Shown here: in pieces, positions 35,881-48,193 of the stretch
How positions within the stretch are numbered: the first letter of the stretch is position 1
How the letters are laid out: each line of letters begins with the position of its first letter
NCBI GenBank assembly: GCA_005406025.1
Contig: BGZK01000221.1
Coordinates: forward strand, 434,001-498,000
DNA: 64,000 bases
Origin: Eumeta japonica
Taxonomy: Eukaryota; Arthropoda; Insecta; Lepidoptera; Psychidae
Reading direction: 5' to 3'
The notes under the pieces: generated by a model
Databases searched by the model: none
What the model was told of the DNA's origin: nothing
What the model saw: only the letters and a program-made list of their open reading frames with translations
Position numbers and translations under genes: made by a program

Positions 35881-36260
35881 GTGTGCAAGAAAAGTCGAAT
35901 AAGATTAGCGACACGCCGCGCCAACAATACGCGACCGATGTTCGGCACGATTACGGCCGTAATAATTTTTTTATTACCGGCGATAAATTCATCAAGTCGC
36001 AACTGCGTCGCGTTTACGCTCACATCAGAACATCGGGCTTCATTGTACAACAATTAGTTTGATGGCGGAAGCACACACGACGGCGCGACCGGTCAGCGCA
36101 CACCCTGTCGATGCGCTGAACGAGTTCATCCGTACGCCGCCATCGATCTATGGAAAAAAAGAAGATGCGTAGTCCCGCGCTCAAAAAACGGCCATAGTAA
36201 ATGAGTGCTAATACGGACCGTTTAGCACTCGTTGCATTCAGTGTAGTTTTGTCGCACCCT
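35881..36260. other. GC-richer island
   Basis: A CpG-containing balanced block (ACGCCGCGCCAACAATACGC at 35912; ACGACGGCGCGACCGGTCAG at 36076). Frames are open on both strands at once, including a pair that are exact antisense shadows, so no gene is called. Candidate regulatory DNA. Confidence 0.4.
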
Positions 36261-38228
36261 TCATTCCGACGACGAAGTGTTCTGTTAAAAAAATGCAAAA
36301 ATAACACGCAATGCTATGAAAAAGGATGGTATTTCTTATTTTCGATAAGCAAAATTTAGTTTGTTTTTAATAGGTGCTCAATCGTATATAATGAGTATTC
36401 GATTAGTATTTTGTAGTTCTTCATTTAAAATAGCACCTAAAACCGAGATACAAACCGACTTAAAAGAAATAGACTTAAGTAACACCGGTCTCTTATTTCT
36501 TGCGTTGTCACATTATTTGGTCGCTTAACAATAGAGGAGACTTATACTAATTGACTCGCCTCTTTTATTTTTTTTAATTATTTGTTTTATATTTATACAA
36601 ATCTTAAAATTACCTCTAAAAGGAAATCATACACTAGATTAAACCTATTCCAAAAATAATTATGTTTATTATATTTCAATTTGTTTTTAAGCAAATTATA
36701 TGTAACTATTATGTTCATCAAAAATACGCCAATATTTAATTAATCGGCATCTTATTTTATTATATAAATAATAAAAAAGTTTTATATTACTATATTCTAT
36801 ACATTTTAGAAATTATCAAGTTGTTTCATATATATTTTCACATATAGATATTATAAAATTAAAGTTCATATAAATTTTAATCTTTGATAATTACTACATT
36901 AAACTTTATTATGAAGAAAAATATACTATGATTCTTATCATACACTGAACCAAAAAATAAGAACAAAAGTTTAAAATAATATTAAACCACTCCACTGATG
37001 TCTTGTTTTAGAATAGCACGTGTAAATTTAAAAAAATATGACTTATTGTCGTCAAAAAATTAATTTATTGCTACTTGTTCTCTTTGCATTTAAAAATGAA
37101 TCTTACCTTATGACATCTCGATTTAAATGTCAAATGTTTCTTCCCTTCTTTTTCTTTGCCACTGCAAAATGCTATCATAAAATGTGAGACAGAGACGAAT
37201 TGTACACTCTGAGCTATTTTTCGCCATCCAAATAGTACGCAACTGTAGATCTTCTCTATTTTATGCTTTCACTGAATTCACTTGCGCCCTCTGTCGTATA
37301 AACGTGTACCTTTAACATAAAGCTAAACATATAGTAATGTTACGCACTCGATAGAGCCCCAAGTATATTAGTTTGAGTGAGTTTAGTGTTACATTCGAAT
37401 TAATTTGTATAATGACAGAGCAAACTTAACTTAATGTACATAAAGTCATACCTACCATATATTTGTTAGTCAATCATGCATTACCTACTTGAAAACTTAT
37501 TGTTACAAAATCAATGATTTTTTACAATCTGATTAATCACAGCTCAGCGCTTTTTTAAATAGTAGGACGTAGTTTAATCTCAACCATCACTAATATTTAC
37601 AACACGGAGAATTGCATTTTTAATCTGTTCAACCGTTTAAGTATTAGTAACGCACAAAGAAAAACAGTCCGGTTACTGTGTTATAATTAACGAAATAATC
37701 GATTTGTTTCAGGTACTTGTTTGTATTCGCTGTTGTTAACGCTCGGACGATTGGCAACACGTCCGACAGATAAGGTAACATGTGATGATTTCTAATAATT
37801 ACACAATCGCCTCTGAACTTTTGTGATATAATGTCGAAATCTGGTTATATTATAAAATTCGTCAAACTTTATTCGTCGAAGAGCCCACAATCATGACTCT
37901 TTATAATTTATTCTCTGCATATGAATCAACGACTATTTGAAGGTCTATTAGAATAACGAACACATCTGTGAATTGTATTTAATAAAACAATTATCAATTA
38001 TTATATTCGTAACCGATGATAATTGCGACAGTGACTGGTTTTGTACCACTAGAAATGATTTTCTCTTTAAGCATATTTTTCTGTCAATAATCGAGAAGCA
38101 AAGTTTTATCATTGCATATCATTGCAATAGTAATAGATAGGAATGGAAAGTAGCGTAGTAACGAGTGCACCTGTACTACTTTTATAGTTCAACAATAAAA
38201 TAATATGGGCTTACGAAAAAAAATGTAT
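36261..38228. other. Very AT-rich spacer, no gene seen
   Basis: The stretch 36560-37060 is among the most AT-rich in the window. No convincing frame, repeat family or RNA was found. Confidence 0.6.
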
Positions 38229-38230
38229 AT

Positions 38231-38786
38231 AGACGCTTGCCTGCAACACGCATTAACATGCAGCATACAACCCACCGCTGACCCTCGAATCTGCCTCTCC
38301 ACTACGAATCTCTATCCAATGTATTGAATATTGATTCCAGAGGATTGACAGATATCGAACACCTAAGCAAGTGTTATTTATTTTTATTATCTTAGTCCGC
38401 TAACCGTTAAATTGTTAATTCTACGTACGTTTCATGCCAACCAGGCACATCTTCAGGAAATTGCCGACAGTCACATCCACCACGGTGTAAGGAGTGTTAA
38501 AACAACTGACACAACCTCGTTAAGCGGGCCGCTGTAATGCAATATTGTTGGCAATTTCCTGAGGATGTGCCTGGTTGGCATGAAACGTACTTAGAATTAA
38601 CAATTTAAAGGTTAACGGACTAAGATAAATATAAAAATAAATAACACTTGCTAGGTGTTCGATATCTATCAATCCTCCGTAATCAATATTCAATACTTTG
38701 AATAGAGATTCGTAGTGGAGAGGCAGATTCGAGGGTCAGCGGTGGGTTGCATGCTGCATGTTAATGCATGTTGCAGGCAAGCGTCT
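38231..38786. mobile_element. Palindrome of two Penelope-like 3' UTRs, copy B
   Basis: Left arm 38231-38463 and right arm 38550-38786 are inverted copies of one another (about 235 bp each, a few percent diverged, the right arm with a small insertion), separated by 86 bp. Each arm matches the 3' UTR that follows the GIY-YIG remnant at 59.0 kb: GTTGGCATGAAACGTAC, GTGTTCGATATCTGTCAATC, ATTCGTAGTGGAGAGGCAGA, and the end GCAGGCAAGCGTCT. The left arm plus spacer extends further into the UTR (to the block CAGCGGCCCGCTTAACGAGG, seen here as its reverse complement at 38515-38535). The unique tail TTTCCGCGAATTAACACCTC after the right arm is shared with the copy at 22.2 kb. Confidence 0.85.
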
Positions 38787-38829
38787 ACTATGATTTCCGC
38801 GAATTAACACCTCACACAATACAAAATTT

Positions 38830-39560
38830 AAAATGTGTAATAACAAACATATTTCAGTTTTTAATATGAAATGAAATATGCAGTATCTAAATGATGTTTA
38901 TTCTAACTTATATAATGAATATTTTTTAAGTAAAGGCGGTCGTTTCGCTTAAGTAATCCCGGTACATTACGCTTGAAATATGTTTTCGAATGACGAGTTC
39001 GAGACGTTCTCCGAATCCTTTCAAATTTACTATTTTCAGCCAATTTTTTCCATTGTTCGGTATACTATTCGATATACTTGCATGTCGCAGGCAAGCGCCA
39101 TTATTTGGTAATTTATTTTCTCTATTAAATATACAGTATGTGCAAGGCACAAAAGACCTTATACAAAGACCTGCGCTGTCGTTTTACCTAATAGCACCTA
39201 CAAAACGTATTTTACATATCAGTAATTTTAGATAATTACCTGTAAATTTTAATGTCATTAAATCTAAATAACATCTACCATATTTTGGGGTTATTAATAT
39301 TTGACTAACAAACATGTTTTTCACGATACAATTTCTAGATAGTACTGAATATATTTTTAATGTCCTTAATTCTCAATATAACCGGAATTATTTTCCTATT
39401 TTCTTTTCTTCACATATAGTAATGAACAAACATTTCAATGTTTAGTTCTCGATAACACTAAAAATATGTTTCATGTCATAAATGATTGATTGTAAATACC
39501 TACCGCATATGTTCTTTATGTCATTTGTTAACGACAGTAACGAACATACTTTGTATATAA
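38830..39560. other. Spacer, no gene seen
   Basis: Overlapping frames at 38926-39235 on both strands have mixed composition, and GCAGGCAAGCGCC at about 39085 resembles the Penelope end, but too briefly to call a further copy. Confidence 0.4.
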
Positions 39561-39564
39561 TTAC

Positions 39565-39601
39565 TTCGTCTGCTTAAAGGTACGTCCTTTAAGCAGATGA
39601 A
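39565..39601. repeat. Short hairpin, 16-bp stem
   Basis: TTCGTCTGCTTAAAGG (39565-39580) pairs with CCTTTAAGCAGATGAA (39586-39601) at 15 of 16 positions, with one G-T pair, around a 5-base loop. Confidence 0.8.
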
Positions 39602-41025
39602 CTGATTATATTCGTATGTATGATATTCATTCAATAAGTTAGTAACGGCCGCTACTGTTATTTTCGCGACAGATGTCACTACTATAGCCTGTCGTAATCT
39701 TACTTAGATTTTTCATCCAATTCAACTGGCTTAAGTAATTGAATAATTGCAATGAGATATGTCAGAGACAGCCCTAACCATAACCATGCGTACGTTAACG
39801 TATCTGCTAATGAAATTGTGTGATATATCAACGGCGGTTTTGTTTTAATTAAAAAGAAAACTTTTATCAAAAAAAAAATACACCAACCATGAATTTATGG
39901 TTGCAAGCTGTACGAGTTTTTTCACGAAAATATTCCTCTCCCTTTTTGCCGGCGAAGGGGAATATTGGCACGGCCATATTTTTCGCGGGGGTTCGGATTA
40001 GCGTTGGCGATTTCGTGCAACGGCACGGTAACGGCGACTTAATTGCTACAATTTACAATACCGCCCTGAAATATTTAAAACCTTTCACAATTGCTTATTG
40101 AAAATTGGCGACCCACCGGCGGCCGTCGACGCACTATATCTAAATGAAGGTAAATCATATGTTTACGTAGTAATTAATGTTTGATTATATTAACTCATAT
40201 TGTGCTAAGTGTATAAATCTTTGTTATACTTGTGTTTATTTCACTGGTATTGCATCAAAAGGCGAAATTTTCTATTGCACTCATTTGCATTTGAAAAACA
40301 TTGACATGTATGCTATTTTAGAGACCGTATAGCATATCTATTTTTTTTAAAACAGCTCTATTTCTTACAGGCCCATGTAGAAGATATAAGTAAAATAGTT
40401 TCGTTTTAATAAAAAAATCGCATTAATTATATGTAACCGTGGAGGTTATACTAAGAATAATACTGCTGGTGTTTACTTAATGTATTCGCACTCTAGTTAA
40501 TCGGCTTACCGTTTATGAGATTGTCTCATCAATTAGGATTTGGCGAATTGCGCGTGTATGTGAAGGTTGGGCGGCGGTGTTCCCTTTGATGATATAAGTA
40601 ACACACAGTTTCGGCTGCAGATGAGAGTGTCTTGTATCGCAACGAAATCTCCACAAATGTTGACGTGGAATCCGTAACGCCCTTAATTTTTTTTTATGAA
40701 TACTTTCTCTTCACGATCTTTCAGTTTATCGCTCTCTAAGCGATGGCTCTCTTAAGTTTCACAGCACGACGTTATGGTAGAGAACTCCAAAGTCCCAGCA
40801 TTCGAACTTGGAGAGATATCTTTAAAAAAAAAAAACTATCACTTTAGGAAACCTACATCGAAGGCTTCTCTGTAAGTCTCAACGTGTTTTTTATATGAAT
40901 TCGTTTAAATCGAATACGTAAATAAACCAAATATCACATATGTAAATAAATTAATTTGCTCCGATCAGTTAATACGTATATAGTGATGAATAAGTAAATG
41001 AAATAAACGCTCGCTTGACGTAACT
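39602..41025. other. Spacer with GC-richer block at 39935-40135
   Basis: The block includes GCGGGGGTTCGGATTAGCGT and CCACCGGCGGCCGTCGACGC. The open frame 39889-40101 (plus) crosses it but shows no motif. The remainder is AT-rich. Confidence 0.4.
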
Positions 41026-41029
41026 GTGC

Positions 41030-41230
41030 TCTACCGCGCGCCGCGCCCTCTAGGGCACTATTGCTCTAGTGTGTAACGGGCGCTAACATACCTCTACCAC
41101 TCGCACCGCCGTCTGCGCCGGACGTATTTTCGCTGCCGCTTTTACGCAAAGAAAAACTGCGATCTCGCGCTTGTGCCCTACTAGAGGGAGAAGAACTCGA
41201 CAGTCCGAGGGTAAGTGCTTCGTCGTTTTC
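41030..41230 (+). other. GC-rich island with a strong splice-donor-like site
   Basis: A CpG-rich block (TACCGCGCGCCGCGCCCTCT near 41032) ends with CCGAGG|GTAAGTGC, where GT at 41211 fits the 5' splice consensus almost perfectly. This combination could be a non-coding first exon and promoter on the plus strand, but no acceptor-linked downstream exon can be found. A single donor match is weak evidence. Confidence 0.25.
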
Positions 41231-41638
41231 GTCGCCATCGTTTACAAAACAGCGTCACATACACATAAAATATGTCGAAGAAGTAGAGATCTAATCGAGA
41301 GCTTGCGCACTGCTTCTGGAAGAGGTAGAGCATTTTTATTTCCGTTTGCAGTTTGATGTCAGTCGGAAGTAAGTTATGTATACTAGACTTTTATTACTAC
41401 TCTTGTATAAATTAGGTTTTGCACCTATCTGATGCTCGTTATGTTTACAAGATAATTCTTTTTATACTAGTAATCCGTATTGTATCTCAATTATAAATAA
41501 GACTGCATGATAACCATCGAATACGATGTGATCGACGCAAGACATATATGATGATAGTGCGACATAATTGAAAATATATTTTCACTAGTTTCTTGTTTTT
41601 CCTTTTAGTCTATTATGTATGTAGTATTTTTTTTCTGT
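41231..41638. other. Spacer, no gene seen
   Basis: No feature is supported. Confidence 0.5.
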
Positions 41639-41639
41639 T

Positions 41640-41900
41640 AACAAATCTTCTTTTACTAACTTTCGCCCGTGTGGACATTAAATGGAATTTCTTTGTCTTT
41701 TATATCGCGCGATCTCTCTGTCGATTGCGATTCTATTTTCGAATTGAATTACAGTTTCACTGTCAGTGCCGGTTCTGGTCTCGTTCTAAATTCCAATCTT
41801 ACTCCTCTGAATTCCAATTACGGTCCCGCTTTCGACCTCAATTACGAATTATCAATGTATCATTCCTTTATAGGTGTGTTTATAGATTTTAAAATATAAA
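41640..41900 (-). mobile_element. Hexamer-array repeat, copy 3
   Basis: It opens with ACTAACTTTCGCCCGTGTGG, a decayed form of the CTAGCTTTCGCCCGC end, then runs into the degenerate array at 41720-41850 (GATTGCGATTCTATTTTCGA, GTGCCGGTTCTGGTCTCGTT). The order end-then-array is the same as in the copy at 46.7 kb, so the repeat lies on the minus strand. Confidence 0.6.
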
Positions 41901-42424
41901 AATAAATTAGGGTTAACTTGTACGTCAAATATAAAAACTTTTATATAAAAGCTCGCCAATTTTTATACCGCCCTGCGTAATTTAAAAAGTCGAACTTTCA
42001 GGGACGTCGAAATATTAAACTTTTATATCTAACTTGAGCTTAAATACCAATTTTTACATTTTAAGTTCAAAAAGTGGATAAACTTTCATGTCAGCTTTGA
42101 TCCCGCAATTTATCGCTTTAAGAGACGAAGTTTAAAAATACCTTCTGCCGATCCAGCTAATATTTTATAGAAATAAAACTGTATCGAGATTTTGAAATCA
42201 AATGAAAAATCTGTTCACGTTACCACAAACCCCTGAGCTAGGAAGGGGCACAAATAAAGAGAAATGGCATCTAAACTCCACACGGCATCCGAGAAGTTGC
42301 ACCAGTCCGCTGTACAATCCTAGCAAAGCTGCACGTTGAGCCGGGTCTTCCATTTCTCACTTGCGGGTGGTAAGAAACGTGCGATACGAGTTATAACTCG
42401 GATTTTATGAACTTTGTATAGTGA

Positions 42425-42625
42425 CTTTATGAAATGACTGCCTCTACGCTATTCCCTCGTCTCGTGTGTTGATCGATTTTGCTGTCAGTGCCGGCACTCG
42501 ACTCCCCGGCACTGTTTCTGTTTTTGATCTCGTCAATTCTTAATCCTAATCCCGGTACCATATTCGCTATCGGTCCCGTTCTCGATTTCGATTCTGTTAC
42601 CGGTCGCTGTTCCGAATCGTATGAA
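42425..42625 (-). repeat. Hexamer-array repeat, copy 4
   Basis: TGCTGTCAGTGCCGGCACTC followed by AATCCTAATCCCGGTACC and TCGGTCCCGTTCTCGATTTC forms a degenerate array like those at 41.7 and 46.8 kb; all three share a GTGCCGG lead-in. The typical end sequence is not visible, so the copy is partial. Confidence 0.6.
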
Positions 42626-45138
42626 GCCAGGGCAAATGCTAGTATCAAAATAAAACATAGGCTGTATTATTTGAAGATAGTGTAGCTTTCTATTAGTGAA
42701 GGAGTTTTCAGAATCAGTATAGTATGTCGGTTCAATAGTACATATACGCAGACAAAGTCAAGGAAAATTATTCTGAATCGAGGACGAGAGTTTTTTTGAA
42801 TCAAAATTTTGAATTACAATTAAAAAAATTTCTTATATTGAAGTTTATAATTTTTTGAGTAAATAAAATATACATGTATTTTCAACAACTTGTCACTGTC
42901 ATCCCCTAGCTTCTAGCCGTCCTATCTCGGTTAATTTTGATAATAGCGAAAAAAGGAAATACATTATTTATTTATAAAATTTGGTGCTCTAAAACTTATT
43001 TGAACTTTTTTTCGTCCTTACCGTTTTCCCAGAAATTAAAAAAAAGGTTTTTTCATCGCTTCCTGGGGGTGATTTATAAAAAAAAAAACTTTCACAGTTC
43101 ATTTTTAGATAATTCTAAGTAAGTTACATTAAAAATTCAAGTATTTATTTCAAATTCGTATTTAGAGGTCTATTTTCTTGGACTTTAATGGGTGCGAATA
43201 TTTTCACGTAGGACTTTTTCACAATCTTATCTGTAACGAATTCGTACTTACTTCGATATTTTATACATTTATATTTTATATATTTAAACGATTTTAAATT
43301 TGCATAACATTCATTTTCGGTTTTGACAATAGATAGTTCAATAATTTATTTTAATTAAAAATTAATGGAAATGATATTCCATTTTATAGTTATAAAAGCG
43401 TGTTTGTTACATTTTGACGACAAAAGAAATAAATAAGTTGTAATACTCTTTTATTAAAAAAAAATATGTTATAATATGCTTATAAAATGGTATAATTCTT
43501 ATCAGAATTAAATTAATATTAGCTTTTTAGTTCTTTCCATTAACAAGTAACTAAAGCTAGTTTTAGTTTTTTTTTTACTTATATAGCAAGTTTCTTTTAT
43601 TACTCCAGATGAACCAAAATTTTTTTTTGTATTTACCATACCTCAGTGGTAGTTCTTGAATGCAATATACATATATTGATTACTAGCTGTTGCGTCGACG
43701 TCTAGCACATTGCTTTCCAATAAGGTGACGGATTTGATATGTGACCACAGGTGAATGAACTAATTCAATTTTGTATATACATATAATGATATTTATTCCA
43801 ACAATTGGGAAAAATTAAATTAGGACGTAATTGCGTTTTTCTGTAATAATAAAAGCATTTATTGACACAACGTGTTTACATTTTTCAAATTGTATTTTAT
43901 GTTAACAAAATATACACTCACCTGTAATAATAAAAGAAACAACATTTAAAGCCTTTACTTCAGGTATTTTTATGTTTGAATCTCGGTAAGTTACTAACAA
44001 AACTATTATTAACAATAACATATTCCAAATATGAAAAAACGATAATGTCCGTTGTGACATTTGACGGCCTTTGTCGACAGTGCGGCAAAGACAAAGTTAA
44101 GAAATACCATTAAAAAGGTTTTCTTTACATACATATACTTAACTGTATAAATCAATGCAAGCGTATATTAACTATGTTTGACGAATCTGCAAAAATCGAA
44201 TTCTTTGTTTGTTAGAATAATGCATTATTTATGTAGTAGGATTTTCGTAGTTAATCCTATTTGATCATTTCTACCTTTCTCTCATTTTCGTGATGGAAGG
44301 ATTATGTCCGAAATCCGATTTGTCGATTCGAATACCTTCTGTCAATCTTCAGCTCTAGAGGGTTGTTCGGAGAAGGGTCGAAAAATATTCATAATTTACT
44401 TTCTATGTTTTGGAAATACCCTCGTTCTTGCAGCAGAGTAATATTATTAAGTAACTATTGGCAACGTAGCTCTGATCGTATATATTTTTATGAAGATGCA
44501 TGTACTTACCGTGTGAGCTATTTATTATTTACCATAGCCATCGCTACATTTAACGATTATCTTTGAAAAAGATAATCTTGAATTAGAAATTCATTCTTAG
44601 GGTTTCGTACCTGGATCGGCTTTGAAAATTTTTATTATTTCCATTCTGTACCCTCTCTGTCTGTCTGTTCGATGCTTGTCATAGGTGCTATATACATCTT
44701 ACTCCGGGACTATGTAGGCTAAGGACTTGACTGTGATTCTATATTGCGATTCTTTTGATGGTATCTGAACCTTCCACGAGAACGTTTGTCACGTTACTGA
44801 TGATTAATGTTCTATCTGTTCATTATCGTTTCTTAATATCCAAGTAATTTATAACATTTTATTCAATCTGATTCGGAGCAATTCCAGAATTGGCACGTAC
44901 ACGATTCGGTGCAAAATCATCTTGAAATTGAATCTGAATTCGTTGTTAAAAAAAAAAACTTCTCCAATACTACTAAATTTAGAAGGCATACGCGTAAGTG
45001 CATCCATTATACGATTCGGTAATATTCTTTGTGGGCGGCAGAGAAAGTGGAGAGACCGACCCCCGTGTGGGGTTTCTATTCGATGAAACAACACATGAAT
45101 TTCGGCTGTATCTATAGCCTATATTCGTAAGTGCCGTT
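42626..45138. other. AT-rich spacer; GGTTCC-type repeat at 44598-44680
   Basis: Mostly AT-rich with no gene. At 44598-44680, CTTAGGGTTTCGTACCTGGA followed by CTCTCTGTCTGTCTGTTCG is a decayed copy of the repeat seen at 19.5 kb. The frame 44849-45094 (minus) is not recognised. Confidence 0.5.
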
Positions 45139-45141
45139 ATA

Positions 45142-46423
45142 CGTAGGACGCACTGAAAATTTCTGAAATGACGAGAAAAAATGACTATGAATGGCTAAAA
45201 CGAATTTATTGTTTCTCAAAATATTCTCCGTTAGTATAAATGCAATAATTCATACTAATAATTTAATTTTGATAATATTTATGCCGCTCCTCTTTGGTGA
45301 CCTCGAAAACATGTTTTTTATACTTTTCAACAGCTTCTTCTGGTGATGTAAATCGTTAACTTGGCACCTTTTTTTTGCGAACAAAAAATAGTCACAATGC
45401 GCCAGATCGGGATTGTTTGCAAGATTGCTTATAAGTTTTACGTTTTTATTCTTCAGAAATTTATTTGCCTGTTTGGCCGTGCAAGAAATGGCATTGTCGT
45501 GGTGCAAGGTGATATGACGTTTATGGTTATTTTTATGCAGTTCGTTAATAATTTCTGGCAAACAAATGGACATGTACCAATCACTATTCACGCTACGACA
45601 ATCCTCCAAAACAACAGTAACCACGTGTCCAGTTTTATTAAAAAAAAAGAAGCAATCATCCGCTTAGATGCACTTTGCTTGCGTGCCATTTTGGTCGGTT
45701 TCGGCTCATCTCGATAAACCCATACGGTTAATTGCTACTTTATTTTGAGGTCTTAGCAATAAATCCATGTTTCATAACCTATTACTACGTCCCACACCAA
45801 ATTTGTCGCCCATTCCTTAAATCTGGTATGTATGGCATTGTACCAAGTGCTGGGCCCCGTTTTTTGAGTCTGTCAAATTGCGTAGGATCCATCACGAACA
45901 CAGCTTTTTCATACCCAAATGTTTGTGTAGGTTTGATTGTATTTGACTTATGCCTAAGCGTAAGGTTGCCCGAATCTCATGGTAGGTCAGATGCCTGTCT
46001 ATTTCTATCGTACGGTGCACATCATCAATGTTTTTATTGTATACAGCGGTGGACGGGCAATTATCACGAAATTCGACACTGAGATTGACGCGACCGTGAT
46101 TAAATTCTACAAATAAGTTATAAATAGTCGTCTTGCATAGTGCTTCATCGCCAAAAGCAATTCGAAGACGAGTGAGGCTCTGCTGAGCTGCCAAATTTCA
46201 TTTAAAATCGTATGAAATCATACTTCTAAAATTTTAACGACTAAAATCCGTAGCGATGACGGTATAAGATTTTGAAAATGACGCCACAATGTAAAAAATA
46301 TTGACAGGTAGATGACACAAAGTGTCTTCTACAGACAAAGAGTTCCATTTTCAAATGTAATAATATCTTTTATATATTGTTTATGTAAGTGGCCAGTTCC
46401 AGTAACTTATAGTGCGCTCCACG
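45142..46423 (-). mobile_element. Mariner transposon 3, decayed, 1282 bp
   Basis: The ends CGTAGGACGCACTGAAAATT (45142 on) and, on the other strand, CGTGGAGCGCACTATAAGTT (46423 back) are imperfect inverted repeats. TA flanks both (45140-45141 and 46424-46425). The 1.28-kb length is that of a full mariner. The transposase runs on the minus strand. The many lesions make it far older than mariner 1, and its ends and protein differ from both other mariners here. Confidence 0.85.
45250..46194 (-). pseudogene. Mariner 3 transposase remnant
   Basis: The N-terminal DNA-binding part is open (46194-45892): FGDEALCKTTIYNLF, NIDDVHRTIEIDRHLTYHEI and LHKHLGMKKLCS are readable. The C-terminal part is open at 45624-45250: SVNSDWYMSICLPEIINEL, ITLHHDNA (second aspartate) and NNPDLAHCDYFLF (third aspartate, 34 residues later, so DD34D). 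Between them, at about 45775-45715, the catalytic block reads GYETWIY where GDESWIY-like wording is expected, so the first catalytic aspartate is replaced by tyrosine, and stops follow. The enzyme is dead. Confidence 0.88.
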
Positions 46424-46429
46424 TATTAG

Positions 46430-46736
46430 TACTATACGATTTAGTTTAGTTTGAGGATGGATCCTTTAAAATTAGGTACATCTTTGAAAAGTCACGGCGT
46501 ATACACGCTTCTCAAGATCGCCCTCGATTCACTTGTAGTCGCATTGAACGCATATGTGGCGTTACATTGCAGTATAATTTAGCGATTTAATTTTAATGTG
46601 TTCATTCCTTGATATGTGGTGTTTGGTTGAATTCAACCTCGAAAAAAACAAAGCTTGTACGTAATTAAATACAAACCATTTTAATAATGATTAGATATGA
46701 TGACTTAATGAAGGCATTCGTTTTGTTTTTTTTTTA
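46430..46736. other. Spacer, no gene seen
   Basis: No feature is supported. Confidence 0.55.
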
Positions 46737-46738
46737 AA

Positions 46739-47240
46739 CTAGCTTTCCGCTCGCGGCGTAGCCCGCGTGTCTAGAATTTGTTATTTTATCTTTCTATGGA
46801 ACGTTTTTTATGTTGATCTCAATCTTGTTTTCAATGCTAGTGCCGGTATTATTCTTAATTTTAATGTCAGTCACGTTTTTGATTCTAATTCTGATCTCGC
46901 ACTCGGTTTCGACTCCGGTCCCATTCTCAATTTTATTTCGATTTCCAATAAGTTGAGCGTTTCGTAATAGAAGGTCGAGAGTAGGTTTTTGATTTTTTTT
47001 TTCATTTCAATGTTTTTGTTCGTTCATATTGTGACTTTCTTATAGGCCTTCAATGGTAACAATTATTGTTTGCCTTCTAACTTTTTCGGCCTAGATTTTT
47101 AAATGAGGATAACTTTTTCCCAAAATCAGATTCAAATGAAATTAGGGCCTATATTCTGCTCCAAGCCCAGCTCTATCTACGCGTAAAAACCGCATTAGAA
47201 TCTGTTCTAATTTTTTATATTTACGTACGTCTTTGGAATA
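46739..47240 (-). mobile_element. Hexamer-array repeat, copy 5
   Basis: It begins with ACTAGCTTTCCGCTCGCGGC, the typical end of a common lepidopteran repeat seen in reverse, then carries the degenerate array at 46815-46945 (TTTTTGATTCTAATTCTGAT; TCGGTTTCGACTCCGGTCCC). The block at 47150-47200 (TATATTCTGCTCCAAGCCCA) matches 32750-32815 on the other strand. This copy is the most complete and shows the order: end, array, AGCAGAATATAG block. Confidence 0.75.
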
Positions 47241-48175
47241 ATTTCAGAGACGTACGCGAACACATAGAAAAACAAAAAAAAATTAAAAATCGTTGTGTTC
47301 TTTATTTTACTTCTCTCTTATCGACCCCTTCTACTGTTTTACCATATGTATATATAATTTTCTGCGCGGGCTTATATATAATTAAAAACTGCTTTCAATT
47401 TTTTTTCGTGCTTCCGTTATCTTTGAAGGCGTGTTTAACAATTAGTAGGTCATACTTTTATAAATTAGGTGTTATATTTGAGGACACTAAGAGGTACATG
47501 GGCTTGAAATGGAATTAAATCATGATAAGTTGCCTGATAAATAATGAATAAATTTATCCATAATCACGAACCTCGAGATCGTTATTTTTATCAGTATACT
47601 TGTTTATTATTTAAATTTTAATGAACACGGTGACAGTGCGAGGAGTATTGTTTTATATCCTATATCACTTGTGAATTCAAAATGACTGCATTTTTTCCAC
47701 ACTCAAGCCGCATTTTTTAACCTTTTTTTTTTAGTTAAATTGAGATAGATGTAACTTGTTTTTTTTTTAATCGTCAGATTGTATTTCATTGCATCGTAGC
47801 TGTTAAATGTAATGTCTTAAATGAACAAATCTCCAAACACCATTTTCTGCATTTGCAGTCAAAGCTAATCAAGTTTACTAAGACGCCGTCGACTTGAAAC
47901 AAGCCGAGGAGTTTTGAAGTAATTCTGTTTAGATCTGAGACTCGCTAATGACTTTGAATTATTTAACGCACACCACGTTGCTTAAAGAGATTTGCATGTT
48001 AGCAAAGCAGAAGTATGTGGTAACGTGTTTAGCTATCGCTCTTAGGAAATATTAAATTTAATAGTATGATTGTACAGAAAAATTTAATGAATTACAGTAG
48101 GTGCACGAAATACGGTTTCCTAACCGTTTGTCTCGAATAAAAATGGTTTCGACAAATTAACTCACTAATGTTAGT
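47241..48175. other. AT-rich spacer, no gene seen
   Basis: No feature is supported; there are several poly-T runs. Confidence 0.55.
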
Positions 48176-48193
48176 GTATATGAATTCGTGTCT

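Noticed and set aside
38926..39235. Possible further Penelope-like end (GCAGGCAAGCGCC near 39085)
   Set aside because: Only about 13 bases match, and neither flank continues the UTR.
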